Assembly (NCBI GenBank): GCA_004335635.1
Contig: QAXH01005824.1
Span: 124,001 to 188,000 of the forward strand
Source of the DNA: Chloromonas sp. AAM2
Lineage: Eukaryota; Chlorophyta; Chlorophyceae; Chlamydomonadales; Chlamydomonadaceae
DNA: 64,000 nt
Direction of reading: 5' to 3'
The translations under genes and the position numbers were made by a program. Numbering within the stretch: position 1 is the stretch's first letter; each line of letters opens with the position of its first letter. This document shows positions 46,401 through 59,375 of this stretch, piece by piece. A model generated the notes under the pieces. That model ran no database searches and was not told where the DNA came from. It saw only the letters and a program-made list of their open reading frames with translations.

Positions 46401-49400
46401 GCACAACGAGACTGAGCGGGATAGCCGGCCACATGACTGCGCCTTTGGGTGCGCATGGGGAAATGGCCGGATGGTAGAACGCTTGGACGCTGCGCTAACG
46501 ATGGCTGGGTTTTGGGTTGTGTGCCATGCAATCACGTGATGAATACATATGCATGTGGGGTCCTGGTTTCCAGAACAGGCACAGCCCTTGGTATTGATCA
46601 CTGCATGCTGATGGTGAACGTCATGATGTGGAATGCTAAAATCTGGACAACTGCTTGGCTCATCAACCCATGACGAGCTGACCATGAGCGTGTGCACATC
46701 ATGCTGCCACAGAGACGCGGACCAACACTGAACGTCTGTACAATACACTGTGAGTTGGTTGGTGCAGCATGGCAAGATGCATGAATAGCTCGGCAGCAGG
46801 CATACTACCTGTTACCACACAAATCTGTTGCAAAACGTGTGTCACAGGCTGAATGCTTGCTTCCTATTCCTTGTGGTGTATGCATACCTGCAGCAAGTCC
46901 TGCCAGCTGACGAGCGGTGCAGGCATGTCCCTGTACATGGGGAAAGTACCCCAGGCAGGGGGGGGCTCAGCGTCATCTAGCGCGCTGCCACCAAGGATCT
47001 GCCCCTCAAGCACGTGCCAGTCGCGGTTCAGCTGGGCCACGTGGCGCACCACCTGACGGATCAACTGCTGTGGCGCCAGTTGACAGCGCGCATAGCATGA
47101 CAAGACCTGTAGCAACACGCCAACAGGTGCTGAGCAAGTAAAGCTCCGGGTGGGCATTGCATGGGATGGCAGGACTGTATGGCAAAGCCTGGAGCAACAC
47201 GGTGGACAAGGCCTGGAGCAGATGTTGCGGGCAGTTATGTCTGCAGCTTTCAACGGGCGGTTGATAACACTGGCGTGGAGCATGAGGATGTCTTGGTTGC
47301 ACCGCACCGGCTGCGGCTGACATGTTTGGGCCGGCGCCCTGCTCGTCCTGATTAGGCACACCCACAGGACACACCCACACTCACAGATACAGACACACGG
47401 CCCCCCCTCCCACNNNNNNNNNNNNNNNNNNNNNNNNNNNNNNNNNNNNNNNNNNNNNNNNNNNNNNNNNNNNNNNNNNNNNNNNNNNNNNNNNNNNNNN
47501 NNNNNNNNNNNNNNNNNNNNNNNNNNNNNNNNNNNNNNNNNNNNNNNNNNNNNNNNNNNNNNNNNNNNNNNNNNNNNNNNNNNNNNNNNNNNNNNNNNNN
47601 NNNNNNNNNNNNNNNNNNNNNNNNNNNNNNNNNNNNNNNNNNNNNNNNNNNNNNNNNNNNNNNNNNNNNNNNNNNNNNNNNNNNNNNNNNNNNNNNNNNN
47701 NNNNNNNNNNNNNNNNNNNNNNNNNNNNNNNNNNNNNNNNNNNNNNNNNNNNNNNNNNNNNNNNNNNNNNNNNNNNNNNNNNNNNNNNNNNNNNNNNNNN
47801 NNNNNNNNNNNNNNNNNNNNNNNNNNNNNNNNNNNNNNNNNNNNNNNNNNNNNNNNNNNNNNNNNNNNNNNNNNNNNNNNNNNNNNNNNNNNNNNNNNNN
47901 NNNNNNNNNNNNNNNNNNNNNNNNNNNNNNNNNNNNNNNNNNNNNNNNNNNNNNNNNNNNNNNNNNNNNNNNNNNNNNNNNNNNNNNNNNNNNNNNNNNN
48001 NNNNNNNNNNNNNNNNNNNNNNNNNNNNNNNNNNNNNNNNNNNNNNNNNNNNNNNNNNNNNNNNNNNNNNNNNNNNNNNNNNNNNNNNNNNNNNNNNNNN
48101 NNNNNNNNNNNNNNNNNNNNNNNNNNNNNNNNNNNNNNNNNNNNNNNNNNNNNNNNNNNNNNNNNNNNNNNNNNNNNNNNNNNNNNNNNNNNNNNNNNNN
48201 NNNNNNNNNNNNNNNNNNNNNNNNNNNNNNNNNNNNNNNNNNNNNNNNNNNNNNNNNNNNNNNNNNNNNNNNNNNNNNNNNNNNNNNNNNAGTGCCACCA
48301 CGGCTAGCACTGGTTGGATACAAGACACACGCACCTCAGTGCCACCACGGCTAGCACTGGTTGGATACAAGACACACACACCTCAGTGCCACCACGGCTA
48401 GTACTGGCGACCTACACAACCCCTGCCTGCCGCCTGTACCCTGTGCTGGAGTGCTCATGACTCACGCGTGCGGTCAAGACCAAGCGGGCCGCTGCTGAGC
48501 CAACAGCCTCCTGCACAGACACGCTCCCTGGCTGCACACTTGCCACGGCCTTGGCTGCGGTGTGCGAGCGTGGACTGGGCGAGAGGGGCTGGAGAGGGGC
48601 ATACTGGTCCCGTGGCCGTTTTTCCCCAGCTTGGGCCAGCACATGTGCAATCACCTGCACAGCCAACTGCTGGCATGTGCCTGACAGCTCCGCACAGCGT
48701 TCCGCTGGGCGGCATGGGACGGCGGAAGCTTCTGGTGCACCGGACATGCGAACCATGCGCAGTGTGCAGTCGAACGCGTGTAGGCTGGCTGCAACAGTCA
48801 GCAGCTGTGCAGCCAGCGCGGCTGTGGGTGCCTCAGGCCCTGCCGGCCCCGAAGTGAAGCTCTGCTGCACGTGCCGCATCCAGCGCTCCAGGAGCGGCAG
48901 CTCTGATACAACCGAGTCCTCCAGCCTGGTTGCAGCTGCCACAACATGCGCTTTAGGCACATGCACTGGAGCAGCCGCAGCCGGTTCCCATGGTTGGCCC
49001 ATGTGGCCTGTCAATGGCTGAAGCAGGCAGGCCAGCTGGCTGGCAGGCACGCCCAGCAGCAGCTGCTTACCTGGTGGGTCTGCGGCCAGCCCAGGCTGCA
49101 CATCCGACCTTGCATGCCGCTGGCATGTGACTCCCTCCGCTGCATGATTCACTGGTGATGACGATGGCAGCGGGCTTGGTTCAACAAGCACAGAAGCATT
49201 CCTAAATTCTCTGGAACTGCGCGCCAAACCCCTCAAGAGCAGGTGCACGGAAAGCATGTCCAGGCTGTGCAGGAGCAGGCCTGCATCTGTGCTGTGCTGG
49301 ACACCTAGGTTCTTGGGTGTGCAGCCAAAGGGGGCACCTTGGATGTGGCCCTGTGATGCTGTGCCTTGTGTGCCTGACTCGAGGCTGCCAGTGGGTGAAA

Positions 49401-52400
49401 CGGGCGGCTGATGGAAATGCTCATGCATGCTGCCAAGATGGCCAGTGGCGTCGCATGCATGGCCATGCACTGACAGGCCAGCACGCAACCGTGATGCTGC
49501 AACTGCAGCCATGGCCCACTCAGCAGGCGTCAATGCAAGGAGCGCGCCAGGCCTGCTGAGTCCACTGACCACATGCAGCACCCAAGCAGGTGTCGGGCAT
49601 GAGGGCGCAAGCGGGTGTGCGGCCATCCTGAGCAGAGCAAGGTACGTGGTGGGAGCCAGCGCATCGCCTGCTTGCTCGAGCGTATCCTGCACAAGTCATG
49701 AACTGCCATGTCAAAACGTGGCAGGCGTTGAAAGATTCGTTGCTGCTAGAGAGCTGAGACTGGGGCACAAAACATTCACAAATGAACAGATAAAAGTTGA
49801 CGTTGAGGGATGTACAGATGGAACAGGCAGATACGAGATGATTGACTGTCTTACACCTGATGTTGTGTTGATGCATGCCATCGCAAGATGTACGCAATCC
49901 CAGCTTTGAGCAACATGCATGTGCTTGCCGCAGCAGCTTGCATAGAGGTCCAACCTGCATGGCTTGTGCAGCTGGCAGGTGTGGGCTCTGTGATGATACT
50001 CCGGCCGGCAACTGCTCCTGGTGGTGCTGCACAAGCAGGTGATGTAGGGCCAGGGCGGATAGAACGAGGCTGCACTCAGTGGTCGCGTTCTTCGGTCCGA
50101 GGGAAGTCCGAAGGTTAGCATGGAGGGGCAGGCAGCTATGCAGCAGGTGGCCCACAGACAGACACACGTGCGCGTCCGCCAAGCAGGCAGACGCTAGAAG
50201 GCCAGGCAGGGATGTCAACGTGGCGCCTCCGCACCGCAGGGTACCCAAATCCAGGAAGGCTGGCAAGGGCTGATGTGCTTCAGACTCCCATGACTCCACA
50301 GAAATTCGACCTGCACCTGCACCTGTGGGTTTACTGGTGGTGGCTTGGGCGCCAACAGAATGTGGAACGGCAGCGGGCGCCTGGGTCAGCGGCAGCGGCT
50401 GGGTTGGAGGGAGCGGCTGGGTTGGAGGGAGCGGCTGGCCCGGCAACAGCAGGCAGGCAGGGCTCAGGCTGGACTGCTGGCCCATCCCTGCTGCCACCAA
50501 CCTTGCCGCTGCCAGCAGCCGCTCGCCCAACTTGGGCAGCAGCCCCACGCCATGATCCAATCCAAACTGTTCCAGCGGCAGTCCCTGCGCCCGCGAGCGC
50601 AGACCACCCAGCTTTGCACCGGGCACATCCAGGGTTGCCCCCAGTGCCCTGGCCTGCACCAGGCAGGAGGCCAGCATGCGCGCCCCTGCGGCCTGGGAGC
50701 ACATCTGCGCATCATGCTCGCATGCAGCATGGCCTGCATGCGCCGCATGTCGGGCGGTCTGTTGCTTATGCGACACCATGTGCTCCATGGCATCCACCGC
50801 AAGTGTGAGAGCGCTGGAGAAGCGACTGCCCACCTGCCGCTCCATGTGCGCATGAGCAGCAGCTGCCAGGGTCTGCATGGTGAACTCCTGGTGCGTGAGC
50901 AGCGACCAGGGGCTGGCAGGGGAGGCAGGCGCAAGGGCTGGGACTTGCCTGCCTGCCGTGTGAGTTGGCTTCCGCTGTGCTCTGCCTGGGTAGAGGACAG
51001 AGAAGGCGCTCTGCAGGAACCTGCAGTGTGCAAGCATGGAAGCCGTGCTGCTTATGCTCAGTTGCAAGAACTTGGGACTGCCTAATGAGTGGCTTCCAAA
51101 ATCGCAGCTTTCAGATTATCAATAAAGGACCTTAGAGCCCCCTAGATTTGCGTAAAATGCAATCATATAAAAATGCAAATTAGCTCTCACTGAGTTTCAC
51201 GAAAGAATGGCAAAATATGTTCCTCACCCGCGGATGGTACTGCCGGCCACTGGGCCAGCCAAGCATCCACACGTTGTGCAGGTTCCAACAGCTGACGTGC
51301 TCGCACTTACCACATGGCATCCTCATACTTGAGCGACTCCATGGCAGCCAGGGTCCTCAGGCAGGCAAGTCTGGCACGCATCTCCTGGTCTGCAGCCGCG
51401 CCCTGCGCCCCGCCCTGACCCCGCACGCTGTGCACAGGCACGAGCGGCATGGGCATGCCGGGGACGGCAGGCGGGCGGCGCACGGCCTGCTCCGCTATGG
51501 CAGCGAGCAGTTGACGTGCAGCGGCTGGCCCGGTGCTGACAGACTGACGCCCGGGCACTGCTGCCTGAATTGATTCCAGGACCTGCCGGAGGTTCACAAA
51601 CGGCATGTCCTACACAGGCAACCAGGGCAGAGCAGCCTTGGACGTCAGGCTGAGCTGGATGCACGCACTGAGACACGAAGCGCTCAGTGCCTGTAGCGGT
51701 CGTCTACATAATGTGGCCAACGTCCGAAATTCAAGCCACGCATTGTGCTAGCATGATGGTCTGTTACAGTGCCTGACACGTCATGGCAATCAAAGCACAG
51801 AAAGTCAAGGTCAAGCGGCGGTCTATGAATGGAGGTTGTGCATACGGACTAACGCACCTGAGCGGCCCATAAGGGCGATAAGCCCAGCGGTAATCAGAAC
51901 TCAAATGTCAGGGTGCCATTTTCTCTCAACAAGCAGGGCAGGCCTTGCGCATGCAACGTGCACTACACACAAATCTTCAAGGTGGCTGACACATGACACG
52001 TGCTTACACGCTATACACACATGTGCTGTGTGCCTGTGTTGTGTCACACCTGCATGTGTGATGCTGCCTTGTGCATGAGCCGCTTGCCCACTGGGCTGAA
52101 CAGGAGGGCGCTGCTCCCTGCTGGCTGCGCCTCCCCCTGTAACTCCTGCACGGCTGCTGGCTGCTGGCTAGCCTCAGAGCTGCTGGCTAGCGCGCCGATC
52201 AAACCAGGCCAGTCGCTGACAAGCACTGGGTCGAACTGGCATGGCCCGCTGGGCATGCCACCAGTGACTGCGCCTGCAGCAGGTAAGGGGTTGACAGTAT
52301 GGGGACAAAACAGACAGAAGTACAGAGCCTGCCAATAGTTTTTCGAAGTCTCCACCACGGAACTTATTCGTATGCCATCATCATTGCAAAGTCTAGAAAC

Positions 52401-53774
52401 CACGGGCCATTCGCCATTGCTAGTGCTGTTCATGACAGCTCTAGCCCTGTCTTTTTCATTACCTGTCCTGTATTCACTGCGCATTGCCTTGCCACAGAGA
52501 TGGTGACTGTGATGAGTCCAGGCGCACTTTAACAGGCATACAGCGCCACTATTCCTGCTGCCTCCCACCTGATGTGTGGCTGTGGGAAGGCCCAGTGCCA
52601 GGGTGTGGGTCCTGCGCCGCTGCACCCTCACGCAGTACAACAGCCCTGATGTGATCCTGTGGCCAGGGCACATGCATGACTCTGATCAGTGCTGCCTGCC
52701 GATATGACCCTGACAAATGCTTGAACACAAGCAGCCACAAACTGTCAACCCCAGGACGCTAGTGTGGCTAGCAATCCTGTGCGGCGGCGAGGATTTGATC
52801 TGTTCGACTGAGCATCCCAAACTTGTCATGCAGGCAGACCAAACCGGCCAATTTTTGGAACTCACGATTTGCAAAGCGCTCTGTGGGGCGACCACCACTG
52901 GTCCAGGTGACCAGAGTGGCGACTAACATCTGCTGACACGGTGGTCTGGCTCTCATCATCGTACACCGGACAGCACCATGGTCTGGCGCCATGCATGGCA
53001 TGATGTTCATGTATGAAGTGATGCACATCGTACCTGCAGTAAGGCCCCACTTTGCTGATGGGTCACCAGCTCCAGCTCCCGAACGGCGCTCCATGTGTCC
53101 AAGAACTGCATGGGGCATGCACGGGCAGCAGCAGCAACCCTGTACAAACAGCTCACACGCCAACCACATGTCAAACTACGCCGTGTGTAGCAGCAAAGCC
53201 TGGCGAGCTCGCCCGAACGCGGCTGCTGTTGTGCATCACGGTTTTCGCAGGAACCGACGTTTGCTGGTGGTCATACATTTCCACACAACATTGAGCAGAC
53301 ATGCCAAGACTCTGCTTCTGCCAAAAAAACACCAATCAGACCTGAGCAGCTGCATGTCAGTGGCCTCAATTGTGCTGCAATACCAGTATAGGAATGCTTG
53401 CGCCTGCTCAACAACACGGTGGAAGTGTCATTCCATACAGCAACATGGCGGCCTACTTGTTCCCACGCTGCATGGCGGCCTACTTGTTCCCACGCTATAT
53501 GGGGGTTGCGCCCAACCGCTCGGCCTCCTTACTTACGCCGACCGGCCCAACATCATCAGCGTCAGTGTTGACCATTCAGATCCAGGTAAGGGTTCCCTCT
53601 GATGCGTGGATGAATCCCTTGACCACTCGTGCATGACATAGGCTCGCTGACTTTCTCATCATGGTGATGGCCTTACGCAAGAGCTTGTTGCAGGGGGATG
53701 CAACCTTTGTCTGTTTGCTGTAAGCTATTGAGTTTTGACGCACCATCCTAAATAGCGTGAAGAGCGCTCCCATT

Positions 53775-53818
<44 letters not shown>

Positions 53819-55883
53819 CACCAACATCGGTGTTGATCATCAGATGCGGGTAGGGCTTGACTCACCCAGCACGTGGGCACCTGCACAGCCCACTGCATGA
53901 GAAACTCCTCCTCTCCCTGTAGGCGCGAAGCCTCCCTCGCCCATGCCTTGGCAGCCGCTTGATGTTGTTGCCTGGCCTTACTGGAGACCCCTACAATGGG
54001 ACAGGTGACCACAGGCAGACAGGCAGTTGATGGAGCGTGTTGCGAAGAAGCACTTTGGCAGTTTGACCTGTTAACAAGCCAATCTGATGAGTGCATTCAG
54101 GTCTGTTGGTTACTTTTGCAACCTGACAGTCTGGCAGCGGTTGGAGTGAAACCCACTGAATATATGACCGCCTAGGTGTCGGCCAGTGTAAAGAGGCAAG
54201 TCAATCATGTCTCTCTGAGGCGTGTAGCAACCACTTCAGAAGCATTTCCGCGAGCACGTCAGTGGCTGATGTTTGCTCAGCTAACCATCCCTAACCGTGG
54301 GTTGCATGCAGCTGCCGGCATGCAGCATGCAAGTCATGCCGCCATACTCGGCAGCCAAGAAGGTGATGGAATGTAGCAACATGCGCTATTGTGTTGTATC
54401 GCCAGGCAGGGGGTAAGGTGGAGCAAACACAAAGCCTGGCAACAGACATACTTCATGTACACGACTGAGAAAGGTACCGTTCAACCAAGCAAGCCCGAGG
54501 CATTGGGCAGCTGCACCACATGCTGTCAAAGCGCCACATACCCTGTGCACCTGCCCCATGGGCTGAAGAATGTGGTGTGGTAGCATACCACAGCGCCGCG
54601 GTTTGCAGGCAGGCGGCCAGCAGATGTGGGTGTGCCAGGTTTTGACCCGATGCATGCTGCACTGCACGGTGCCATGTCTTGGCCATGTGCTCAGGGCAGG
54701 CCATGCGGAGACTGCAGCAGGTGAGCAGCAGAATCATCGTGTGTTTGCTTCATCGGCGCATGATCAGAACAACATGGCATTTGTGAAAAACCCCACAGCT
54801 GGTGACAGACTGTTTATCCTTTCAGATCCAATTCCGAACACTGCACTACTGTGAGCAAACCATTGTGAAGTAGAGGCGATGACACTGTAGTCTCACACCT
54901 GGCCATGAGATGTGCAGTCAGCAGAATTGTGGTGGGCTGCATCAGCTTGAGAGCAGGAGGTACGACGAATGCGCCCCTTGGGCTTGTGTCTGTTGCACCT
55001 CGAAGGCTGAGAAGCGCTTGCTGGACAAGCTCTGGCACATGTCCCGCCGACAAGCAGGCGCCCCCCAACTGCATCCATGGGCCTTCGGCCATGTGAAGGG
55101 CCCCGCTCTGTGATCCCTGGCTATGGCAAGACGTCTTGGCCGGCCGTTTGCTGTACGTTACTGCCAGAGCGTCCAGCAACTGCCTGGAAGCTGCTACAGG
55201 GCCAAGCCCCTGCAAGCCAGGCAAGTGCACATGTGGTGACAAACACGCATATGTGATGCAAACTGTGCAGGGGCAGGTGCAGGTGCAAGTGGTGCCGAGC
55301 CTGGGCTGGGCGAGACACATGGGTTAGGCACGAGTGTCGTGAGATGCAATGTCGCTCACAACTCACTCCCCATGCCAATACCATAGGAAGGCAGGGGCAG
55401 CAACCAACACGCTCCTGCGATGTTCTTGCATCCTGGTGTCCTGCCCTACTGCGTACATCACAGCTGTAAGGGCGCCTTACTTCCACCTGCCACCATGCTG
55501 AGCTGACCGACAACCAAGAGCATTTGCACAGGCTACACAACTCACGCGCACAAGGGCATGCACAAGCGCTGTTGCTGAATCAGTGGGCAGTGCAGCCAAG
55601 AGCCCCTCTGCCCGTGCTGCCAGCACATGCAGCAGGTTAGTCAAGGACGTGGCCGCGGTGCCTGGCAAGTCCAAGGCAGCCTGGCCCGCCTTTGCACGAC
55701 ACTCTGGGCTGAGCAGCCACTGCATCTCTGATGCAGTCCCCGCCAGACCCTTGCTTTTGCCCTGAAGGAGAGGAGGCATGCTGCCCAAGTCGGGCCGTGC
55801 CAGCAGGTCAGCCGCTGCGACTGCCAGTGCCTGGACATGCAAGGGGCTTGCCTGCACGCACATGAGTTTTATCAGCAGCAGTA

Positions 55884-55921
<38 letters not shown>

Positions 55922-58900
55922 TTGGCAAGGCTAGATAGGATATCACTGGTGCATGCCTGCAGCAGGCGTGCGCGCAGACAGTACAGCAAATTGGCAAGCA
56001 TGTGACAAGCACTGCTTCAAACGTTCATGCGACGAATGCCCTTGTGCAGTGGCAACCACGTGCATGTACTGCATGTGCAAGTGCATGAACATGCAAACCT
56101 TTCAGGATGCAAGGCCAGGTGTTAACCAGTGCACCAATGCCCTTGGAGTTCCTGACGCTGCGTCTGAAGCACTGTTCATGCAACTAAATTGCGCACCTGG
56201 TCCACCCATGACTTTGTCTTGTGTCCGGGCTGCCGGCTCATCAACAGCGACTGGCAGCTGCCCAACAGCTCCTCCAAGTTCCTTACATCTTCTGTGTTGA
56301 CAGGCCAGCAGGCAAGGATGAGCCACACGCGCAGCAAGTCCACCACCCAACGGCTGGTTGCACCAAAGCCTCTGGCTGCAGCTTTGTTGTTCTACTCATC
56401 AGCTTGCGGCATTTGTTTCTGGTAACGTCGAGTAAACCTTGCTTGATACTGGGAGGTGGTGCAGGCTGATCAGAAAGGATGTGTAAACTGTGATTACTAA
56501 CGAGAGTTGGTGCAGGCTGGTCAAAAATTGTTGAGCTGCATGCTATCCATACCTGCATGGGCACCTAGCAGTCTGGGCAGCGCAGGCTCCAGCCCCAACG
56601 CCACATGCAGCCCACACAGAGGAGCCGCGCCATGCATTCGAGGGCCGCCCAGTTGCCATGCCAATGCCTGCCTCACGTGCCGCTCCACCTGCCCCAGACC
56701 CACAAGCATGTCATGAGCCTCTGGTGCCGCTGCTACACTATCTGACCTGGTTTCCCGAGTTGTTCGCTGCTGAACGTGCTTCACTTGGCTCCTTGCCTGC
56801 CCAGGCAGCTGTTCAGTTGCCCAGGCCGCTTCACTGCACATAGTTCCAAGGAGTGGTGGCATCAGAGTTTGCAGCACATGGATGCCATGCACGTCTTGGA
56901 TAGGCACGTGGGCTAGCTGGTGCAGCAGGCGAACAGCGCCCCTCCTGACTGAACTGGGATTTGGGCTGGTAGTGATGGGTTGCTGACTGGTCTCATCCGT
57001 TAGGCTGGACTGGACAGGGAAAGGGCCCTCAACATGTGAATATGTTGAATCTCTGACAAGTGCCTGCATCCACGTACACGGTGTCAGCGAGTCTTCCCCC
57101 AGCCTCTGTAGTTGGCTGCCGAAGGTGGACAGGGGAGCCTTCTGGCCACGAGTTTGCTGCGGCTGCGGCTGCGGCTGTTGATACCGCTGTTGCGTGCACA
57201 TGACCCTACACAGTTGCTGCCACAGCTTCTGCTGCCCTGACACAACAGCTGGACACGGCTTGTCTAGTAAGCCCTGAACATGCACTAGCTCTTTGACTGA
57301 AACAGCACACTGACATGCTTGCCAGGTGTTCACAGCCTCCAGGGCATGCAGCACGTGAACAGAGGATTCTAACTCCCTTGCTGACGCCATGAGGTGCGTG
57401 ATTAGGTAGCTGCCCAGCTGGGCCCAGGGCATGCCCACAGCCCTTGAAGTAAGCATGTCCGTGATGTGTGGTTGTGGCAGCTCTGGTGCAGGGTGTGTGC
57501 CTGTGACCAGGAGCATGGCTTGTGCCGTGGCTGCGTGGTCTTCAAACATGCCATCCGGAGTGCTGCATGCAGCACTGTGGGTGCACTGATGGGCCCAAAG
57601 CCGAGCCAGATTGGCAATCACTGCTGTGGATTCGTTGGTGGTGTGTGGCAGCAAGCTAAGTGTAAGCTGCTGCTGCTGAGCGCTTGTGAAGAAGGCGGGG
57701 TGCAGAGCAAGCAGGCAGGCCGCCAGCGCTGTGGGTTGGCTGCCAGCACGCCCTGTCCCGGCTGCCTGCACAGCATGGCAAACAGAGTTGGTGTGTTGGC
57801 CAGCCCTTGCAAACGCGTTTGCTTCGAATCGTTTGCTGCATTTACAAGCAATAGTTTGTCGCATACGTGCAGCATTAGTATTGCGTTTGTGGCCAGACGT
57901 GGCGAGTCAGGCTGCTGGGCACCGTGTGTAGGGCTCAGACACACCGGCTAGGGATCACAGCAGATGCTAACCACAACTGGTCAACTGAGACAAGTAAAGT
58001 TGGAAAGTCAGCATGCATTCCAGTAAGCTTGTGCACAAAGAGAATTCAACAGTAGCGCTCTACCCTGAATGCCTCGCTGCTGCTGACCTGCGCAGTGAAG
58101 GGTAGCAGCTGCTGGAGGCACACGTTCAGCTGAATGGCTAGCCGCTGGGATGGAAGGAAGTTCAGCACACTGCAGGTGGCCAGATAAGTTGTGAGGAGCT
58201 TCAGTGCTGCTGAGGGCAACGTCACTGGGGCTGTTGGTGGTATCAGTTTCGCTGGTCCTACTGACAAACCGTCTGGTGCTGATGATGCTCTTGACAGTGT
58301 CTGGGCTGGCACTCTTGCTGCATCAGAATGAGTTGTAGCTTCCATTGTCCCTTTGGTCCAGGTGCAGACCTGATCTCCTATGAGCTCCAGGAGCCCACCA
58401 GCGTTGATGTTTGTGGCAGGGCTGCCAGGGTACTGCCCCTGCAGCTGCCCTCGAGCCAAGGGCCGCTTGTCACACGGTACTGCTCCAGCTGCAGGCGGGC
58501 CGGGGGCTCTAGCAGCACCAAACGCAGCAGCTTGCTGGTCCCGTGCGCTCTGCAGCGGTAGCATCAGCCGCACCAGAGAGCGGCAGGCCCCTTCCAGCAG
58601 GCCTGACGTGGCATTGGCCGGCAAGGGGAGAGGTGGTGTTTGCCCTGCAGCTGGTTCAGCAGCAGTGGCCTGGCCCAGCTGCAACGCGCTCAATCCCCTG
58701 TTCACTGCTGCTGAGAGGGCCGGAAGGTCTGGTGCACTGTGGATTGCCTCATGCAACTGCCCCAGCTCTGCCGCAGTGTACTGCGGGCTCGTGTTTGGAG
58801 AATCAGCACAAGACGCGCCGCCGAATTCGTTGCTCGTTGTGGCATCAATGCTGCTGTTCACCGTGTACTCGGCATGCACAGGCCACAAGCAGGCTGGGTT

Positions 58901-59375
58901 AGAAGGGTGCTGTTGCCATGACATTCTCTGGCAAGTGGGGCAGCCAGCAAGCATACAGCCTCTCGTCAAGCTGCCAATAGTCAGGGCTGTCTGCGGGTGA
59001 GCTGAGCATGGAAAAGTCCTGCAATTCTTGGCCAACCTCACAAGGGCGTGCAGCCCATGGACCGTGCAAATCCGATGCATGCTGGCTGCTTGCCAGACCC
59101 TGGCCGCCGCGTGCTGCACCGCTGCTGGCGGCCCCCTTGCTGAGCGATTGTACAAGGTCTCCACAGGGTAGAAGACAGCCGCAAGGGCGGGACGTGTGGT
59201 TGCCGAGTGCCATGTGCTGATGGCTGCAAGCCATGTGGGTCGCATGGGCCGCAGGCTGGTTTGAATGGACCCACAAACTGGTGATTTGAGCCAACAGATG
59301 CCTCATTACGAGGCCAGACAGCTCAGCACGGTTGTCTGAGTACTGGCTGAGGGATTGTAGCGAGGCCTGCGGCAT
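43420..59375 (-). CDS. Giant uncharacterised Ala/Leu/Gln-rich protein, about 2,830 aa, 21 exons resolved
   Basis: Exons in sense order: 59375-58957, 58853-58064, 57765-56553, 56375-56197, 55851-55546, 55209-54899, 54711-54551, 53990-53866, [one exon not found], 53139-53034, 52695-52569, 52273-52050, 51609-51311, 51020-49955, 49686-48466, [N gap in intron], 47106-46888, 46386-46049, 45707-45627, 45136-44911, 44710-43803, 43588-43420. Every junction agrees in phase except between 53866 and 53139, which needs a missing piece of length 2 modulo 3. The product has many amphipathic Leu/Ala helices (for example ELLRLAVLLIDLN, DKLLLLLQALVSHG, LTPAEWAMAAVAASRLR) between Pro/Gln/Ser-rich stretches. This could be an alpha-helical repeat protein, such as those used for organelle RNA work in algae, but I see no OPR, PPR, RAP or other defining motif. 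It ends with YFPQPYKDAL and a TGA. The start Met follows GCGTTAG, so an upstream exon is possible. Function unknown. Confidence 0.85.
47414..48290. other. Assembly gap (877 N) in an intron of the giant gene
   Basis: Lies between exons 49686-48466 and 47106-46888, which join in phase 0. Its left edge is a CA/ACAC-rich and C-run sequence and its right edge is a 47-base minisatellite, so the gap is likely tandem-repeat DNA. An additional exon of length divisible by three cannot be excluded. Confidence 0.95.
48291..48407. repeat. 47-base minisatellite at the edge of the assembly gap
   Basis: Two full units (48291-48337 and 48338-48384) and a half unit (48385-48407) start AGTGCCACCACGGCTAG. Units 1 and 2 differ by one base (CACACGCAC against CACACACAC). 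Confidence 0.9.
53440..53494. repeat. Tandem duplication of about 26 bases
   Basis: ATGGCGGCCTACTTGTTCCC ACGCT repeated twice in a giant-gene intron. Confidence 0.8.
53776..53818. repeat. (CA)n microsatellite in a giant-gene intron
   Basis: About 21 uninterrupted CA units. Lies just downstream, in the sense of the gene, of the exon ending at 53866, in the interval where one exon could not be found. Confidence 0.9.
55888..55920. repeat. (CAG)11 tract, (CTG)n on the sense strand of the giant gene
   Basis: Eleven CAG units, with further CAG units at about 55872-55880. It sits 37 bases upstream of the exon that starts at 55851. On the sense strand it is an in-frame poly-Leu run if an upstream acceptor is used. 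Confidence 0.85.

Noticed and set aside
47352..48379. Two long minus-strand open frames (over 320 codons)
   Set aside because: They consist almost wholly of undetermined bases; N runs read as open.
50212..51085. Plus-strand frames of 198 and 246 codons
   Set aside because: They are shadows of the long minus-strand exon 51020-49955 of the giant gene, which has better composition and phase-matched neighbours.
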